Shown piece after piece: positions 31,501-37,500 of a stretch of DNA of 64,000 nt. This DNA comes from Nocardia sp. BMG51109 (lineage in GTDB: Bacteria > Actinomycetota > Actinomycetes > Mycobacteriales > Mycobacteriaceae): the NCBI RefSeq assembly GCF_000526215.1, contig NZ_JAFQ01000004.1, positions 5,766,001 through 5,830,000 of the forward strand, written 5' to 3'. The notes under the pieces are model-generated. The model was given only the letters and a program-made list of their open reading frames with translations, was not told the origin of the DNA and did no database searches. The first letter of the stretch is position 1; each line of letters starts with the position of its first letter. The position numbers and the translations under genes are program-made.

Positions 31501-34500
31501 ACGCCCGTCCCGGGCATCGAATACCGTTACGACCCGGGTGCTCCCGCCCACGAATACGAGTACCGGCAGGGCGGCCGGTCCCGGACCGAGGCGGACGGCA
31601 CCCGGTATCGGCGGTACCGCGATGGTATGGAAGATCTCCGACTGCCGGACGGTACGCGCTACCGCATGTTCCCGAGCGGCACCCGGTATCGGAACGACCC
31701 CGACGGCACCGAGTTCCGGGCCTACCCGGACGGCCGTCGTCTCCGGATAGGTCCCGACGGTACCGAGTACCGGACGGCGGCGGACGGCAGCAGATGGCGC
31801 AAGGATCCCCACGATCCGAACGTCGTCCCGGACCCTCAGCGAGTCGATGATCCGAGGGATATGACCATTCCGCCGCGCGGTGGAGTCGTCGCCGTGGACC
31901 TGCGCCATCTCCCGAAATTCGGCGTCATCAAGGTGGGCGGCCCCGGTGGGCGCGGGCTCTACGGTCCGGCGCTCCAGCCGCCCGGTCCGACCCCGCCGAC
32001 TCCCCACGCGCCCGAGGCGAACCTCCCGCGCACATCGAATGTCGGTCCGCGGCAACAGGACTCGGAGGCCCCGGCACCGGACAAGCCGTTCGACCCGGGG
32101 GAGTCCCGGCGGGATTCGGTATTCGAGCCCGAGGACGGCGACACGTATTTCGGTGCCGATCTACTGGAGAAGCTGGGTACCGATCTCGACGGTACGGTCC
32201 CTCCTGTCCGGACCCGTTTCGCGGAGCCCCCGGAAGTAGCGCCGCTTTCGGAAGCCGAATTGCGGCACAACCTTTCGGAAGAGGACAAGACGCGGCAGTT
32301 GCCGGCCGTCCCGGTGGCGATGGGCGTGCCGGACACTCGGACCGCCGGCGGCGATACGGTCATCCTGGTCGACCACAAGGGCGCGGGTCATCAACTGCCG
32401 ACCGCGGGGTCGATGACCGTGCGGCACGTCACGAGGGATGGGCGCGACTGCTACGAGATCCGCGGGTCCGACCCGAAACAATACTTCCCGACCGAGCTGG
32501 TCGGGGATTTCACCTTTCAACCGCTGGCCCCGATGAGTAGTTTCGGGAGGCTGAGCTGGGACGTGCCCCGCGGCCAGGTTCGGTTCACCGGCTTCGACAG
32601 CCGGAAGAACCCGACCGTCCTGCACCTGAACCGGGGGGCGACGATGGTCGGGATGGCCGCGGGGAAGGGGGAGAAATGGATCAAGCACGAGAACGCCGAA
32701 TGGTATCGGATTCCGGACCCGAACGACGTGCTGGCCGGACCGGTTCTCGCCGACAGGCATGGCGATCCGTTGTTCGGCCCGCATGGCCCCGAGCCGCAGG
32801 ACGTTCGTCAGGGCAAGGCGGGCGACTGTTATCTGCTGACCGAGCTGAGGAATCTCGCGGAGCACAACCCGGATGCGCTCGATGAGATCCTGCACGATTA
32901 CGGGGACGGTACGGTCGGCGTGCGGTTCTTCGCCGACGGTCGGTACACCTGGGAGCGTGTCGAGAAGCAGGTCTATGTGCCGCCGGACAGTGAAACCGGG
33001 TTCTTCGTGCACCACGAGCCGGGGCAGCCGTTGTGGCCGACGATGGTGGAGAAGGCGTACGCGCAGCGTTTCGGCGGCGACGAAGGGTATACGCGAATCC
33101 GGGGCGGTCTCTCGTACATCGCCGGGGAGCGCGTGGGTAAGGGATTCTACGAATCCGACGAGGGCTGGTTTCAGCAGCCGGTGCGTGCCGTCGGGGACTC
33201 CTACTTCATACATCCGCTCCGGTTCGATACCGATACACTGCATGAATTGGTCGGTGGGGACATCGAGTTCGCTCGCGCGGCGTCCGAAACCGCCGATGAC
33301 TTCATCGCGTCGTCGAAGCAGTACAAGAACGTCACCTCGAAATCCGGTTTCATCCGGTATCTCGACGCGAAGCTACCCGGCACACCGGAGAACAACTTCT
33401 GGAAGGACGAGAAGGATCGGCTGGCCGAATATTATTCGAGCACCTGGGCCGGTCCGATCGAGCAGCGAGTGCTCGGGCAGAGATACGACACCGTCTCGCG
33501 CTGGGTCGGTAATCGCATCGATTACGCTCTGCGGCACGGCAGTTCGGTCTCGCTGGGGACGAGCCCGTTCGGCAGTGGCCGGGAGAATGTGAAGGCCGTT
33601 CCGGGCCTGGTGGGCGGGCACGGATATTCCGTCGTGGGTATCGAGCGGGACAGCTCGGGTGATCCGGTGGCGATGGTGCTGGACAATCCGTGGAATCACA
33701 ACGGTGCGTACCCTCGGCCCGTCGACGGTATCGAGTACCGCTACGATGCGGTTTCCCGTGACGAGTACCGGCCGTCGCGGGATGGTGGCCGGTTCCGTGT
33801 CGATGAGGACGGCAACCGGTACTGGTGGTCCGCGGAGGGGAAGCAGGGGGTACAGCTTCCGGACGGCACTCGGTACGGGATGCTTCCCGACGGCACCCGT
33901 TATCGGAAGGACCCGGACGGCACCGAGGTCCGGACATCCCCGGACGGCTCGCGGTATCGCAGGGATTCCGGTGGTACCGAGTATTGGACGATGGCCGATG
34001 GCGCCAAGCTGCGGAAGGGTCCCGGCGGTCCCGGTTGGGTCCCGGATCCGCAGCGGGTCGACGACGGACGCGACGCGACCGTGCCACCGCGCGGCGGACT
34101 CCTCGCGGTGGACCTGCGTCATCTACCGAAGTTCGTGCGCGGTGGACTCCATGTGACCGGTGCCGGTGCGCACGGACTGTACGGCCCGGCGTCGGCCGAT
34201 CCGCCCGCGTCGACGCAGCCGACATCCTCGGATCCGCCGGTGGGCGGCCCGCGGCCCGACCGTTCCACCGGTGACGCCGGGGACGGGAACCGGTGGTTCG
34301 AGCCGGAGGACGGTGACACGTATTTCGGTGCCGATCTGCTGGAGAAGCTGGGTACCGATCTCGAGGGGACGACGGTTGTCGCTCGTCCTCGTTTCGACCA
34401 GCCCGGGCTGGAGCGGCCGACCCTGCCGGACAGCGAACTGCTGCACAATCTTTCGCCGGACGAGCGGGCGCGGCGGGTGCCGGTGGTGCCGGTGTCGGTC

Positions 34501-37500
34501 CAGGTGCCGCGCACTCGGGACGGCGGCGTCGATACGCTCATCCTCTACGACCGCAACGATGAGCCGGTTCGGCTGCCGACCGACCCGGGCAGCCCGGTGC
34601 CCGCGACATTGGTCGCGGGGAACGACGGGCGCGACTACTACGAGATCCCGCAGGGGTCCGGTCAGAGCAGGTACGTGGCGGCCGATCTGGTCCGTGACTT
34701 CACCTATCACCCGCCGGGCAACACCGGCGGTACCGGCAGGCTGAGCTGGGACGTGCCGCACGGCGAGGTCCGGATTCTCGGCATCGACAACCAGAACAAC
34801 ACCGTCCCGATGCGGATGCGGGGCGGATCCACGATGATCGCGACGAGCGCGGGCGGGGGGTCGAAGTGGATCAAGCACCCGCGTCTGGGCGGTCTGGACT
34901 TCGACTGGGTTCGGGTCGCCGATCCGGATGACGTCTTGTCGCGCCCGCTCGATCTTGCCGACAGGCACCGGGATCCGCTGTTCGGTCCGGACGGCCCGGC
35001 ACCGCAGGACGTTCGCCAGGGCAAGGCGGGCGACTGCTATCTGCTCGTCAACCTGAAGAATCTCGCGGCGCACGATCCGGATGCGCTTCGCGAGATCGTG
35101 CACGACCACGGTGACGGTACTGCCGCTGTCCGGTTCTTCGTCGACGGCAAGCCCGAGTGGGTCCGCGTCGAAAAACAGATCTATGTGTCGCCGGGCAGCG
35201 AGACCGGGCATTTCGTGCGCCACAACCCCGGAGAGCCGTTGTGGGCCTCGATGATCGAGAAGGCCTACGCCCAGCGTTTCGGCGAGGGCGACGGGTACCA
35301 CCGAATCCGTGGGGGCAAGGCGTCCGTCGCCGCGGAACACCTGGGTAAGGGTTTCCAGCAGTCCGGCGACGGCTGGTTCCAGCAGCCGGTCCGCGCCGTC
35401 GGGGATACCGGCTGGTTGCATCCGCTCCGGTTCGATGCCGACACAATGCATGAATTGGTCGGTGGTGACCCGGAATTCGCTCGCGCCGTGGCCGATACCT
35501 ACGACCATTGGCGGGAGCAGCGAGATCAGCTGCGCACGTCCACCCGGCAGCATCTGGAGCGGCGGTACGCGACGGATCGATCGACCCGGGACAGGGCCTG
35601 GGACCACTTCAAGCAGCACCGGGACTTCGGTTCTCCCGACGGGTTCCGGGGTTACCTCGACCAGCGTTTCCCCGGGCGCTGGGATACCGAGAAGCAGCAT
35701 CTGACCGACTACTTCCGGAGCCTGGAGGAGGGCGAGGTCGAGCAGCGGGTGATGCCGCAGCGGTACGAGCACGTCGCACGCTGGCTCGCGCATCGCATCG
35801 ACTACGCGATGCGGCACGACACCGTGGTTACGTTGTCGACGAACCGATTCGGCGTGGGACGGGAAAATACGACCGCGGTGCCGGGCCTGGTGGGCGGACA
35901 TTCGTATTCGGTCGTGGGCCTCGAGCGTGACGCGCACGGTGATCCGGTGCGGGTGCTGTTGGAGAATCCGTGGAACAGCAACGGCAGGTATCCCGACCCC
36001 GTCGACGGCATCGAATACCGGTACGACCCGGGCGCTCCCGATCACGAATACCATTCCACGCCGGATGGCGACCGGTTGCGTATCGATGCGGATGGTACGG
36101 AGTATTGGAAGTTGGCCGATGGTGGGCAAGAGGTCGTGCTCGCCGACGGCACCCGCTACGGAATGTCGCCGGGCGGCATCCGTTACCGGCACAACCCCGA
36201 CGGCACGGAGTTCCAGATCTTCCCGGACGGCCACCGCCTCCGCAGGGACTCCGGCATCGAATACTGGACGATGCCCGACGGCGGCAAATGGAGCAAGGGC
36301 CCCACCGATGCGAATCTGGTCCCGGATCCTCAGCGAGTCGATGCCCCGAGGGATATAGTCGTGCCGCCTCGCGGCGGAGTCATCGCGGTGGATCTCCGGC
36401 ATCTGCCGAAATTCAAGGGCATGAATGTGACCGGCGCCGGTGCGCACGGACTCTACGGCCCGCTGCCGGCCGACCAGGCCGTGTCGGCACCGCCGACCCC
36501 GTCGACTCTGTCGGCTCCTTCGGCACCGCCGACCCCGTCGGCACCGCCGACCCCGTCGGCTCCGCACCGGCCGGACGACGCGAACTCCTCGCGCACACCG
36601 GAATTCGAGGATCTCGACGACTCGACCGATATGGACGACCTGGACGACCACGTACCGGACAAGACATTCGACCCGGGCGGTTCTCGGCAGGACCCGGTGT
36701 TCGACCCTGAGGAGGGTGATACGTATTTCGGCGCCGATCTGCTCGAGCAGCTGAGTACGGATCCGGGCGATAGCACCGTCCCCGCGCGTGCTCATTTCGA
36801 TCGGACGGGGCTGGAACGGCCGACCCTGTCGGAGAACGAGCTGTTGCACAATCTTTCGCCGCAGGACCGGGTGCGGCGGATGCCCCTTGTGCCGGTTCCG
36901 GTGCAGGTGCCGCGAATACGTGATGCCGGAGGCGATACGCTCACCCTCATCGACCACACCGGTCAGGTGCTCCGGCTGTCGGCCGCCGCACAGAGCCCCG
37001 CGATACTCGTCCCGGGGAACAACGGGCGCCCCACCTACGCGATCCCGCAGCCGTCCGGTCAGTACAGGTATGTGTCGCCCAGTCTGGTCCGTGACTTCAC
37101 CTACGACCCGCCGGGCCACCCCGGCGGTCTCGGCCGTCTGAGCTGGAACGTGCCGGGCGGCCAGATTCGGTTCCGCGGCGTCGACGGCCGGAACAGCCCC
37201 CGGGTCGTGCATCTGCCGAACGGATCCACGATCGTCGCGACGAGCGCGGGCGGGACGTCGAAGTGGATCAAGCACCCGCGGGTGGGTGGCCGCGACTCCG
37301 AATGGGTCCGGGTCGCCGATCCGGACGGCCTGGTGAGCCTGCCCGATCTCGCCGACAGGTACCAGGATCCGTTGTTCGGTCCCGCGGGCCCGAGGCCGGA
37401 GGATGTCCGCCAGAACGCGGCGGGCGATTGCTTTCTGTTCGCCGAGCTGAAGAATCTCGCGATCCACAACCCGGGCGCGCTTCGCGAGATCGTGCACGAC

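Noticed and set aside
36480..36570. Pro-Ser-Ala-Pro word repeats as a separate gene or minisatellite locus
   Set aside because: They are in frame within the linker between units 8 and 9 and match the composition of the other linkers.
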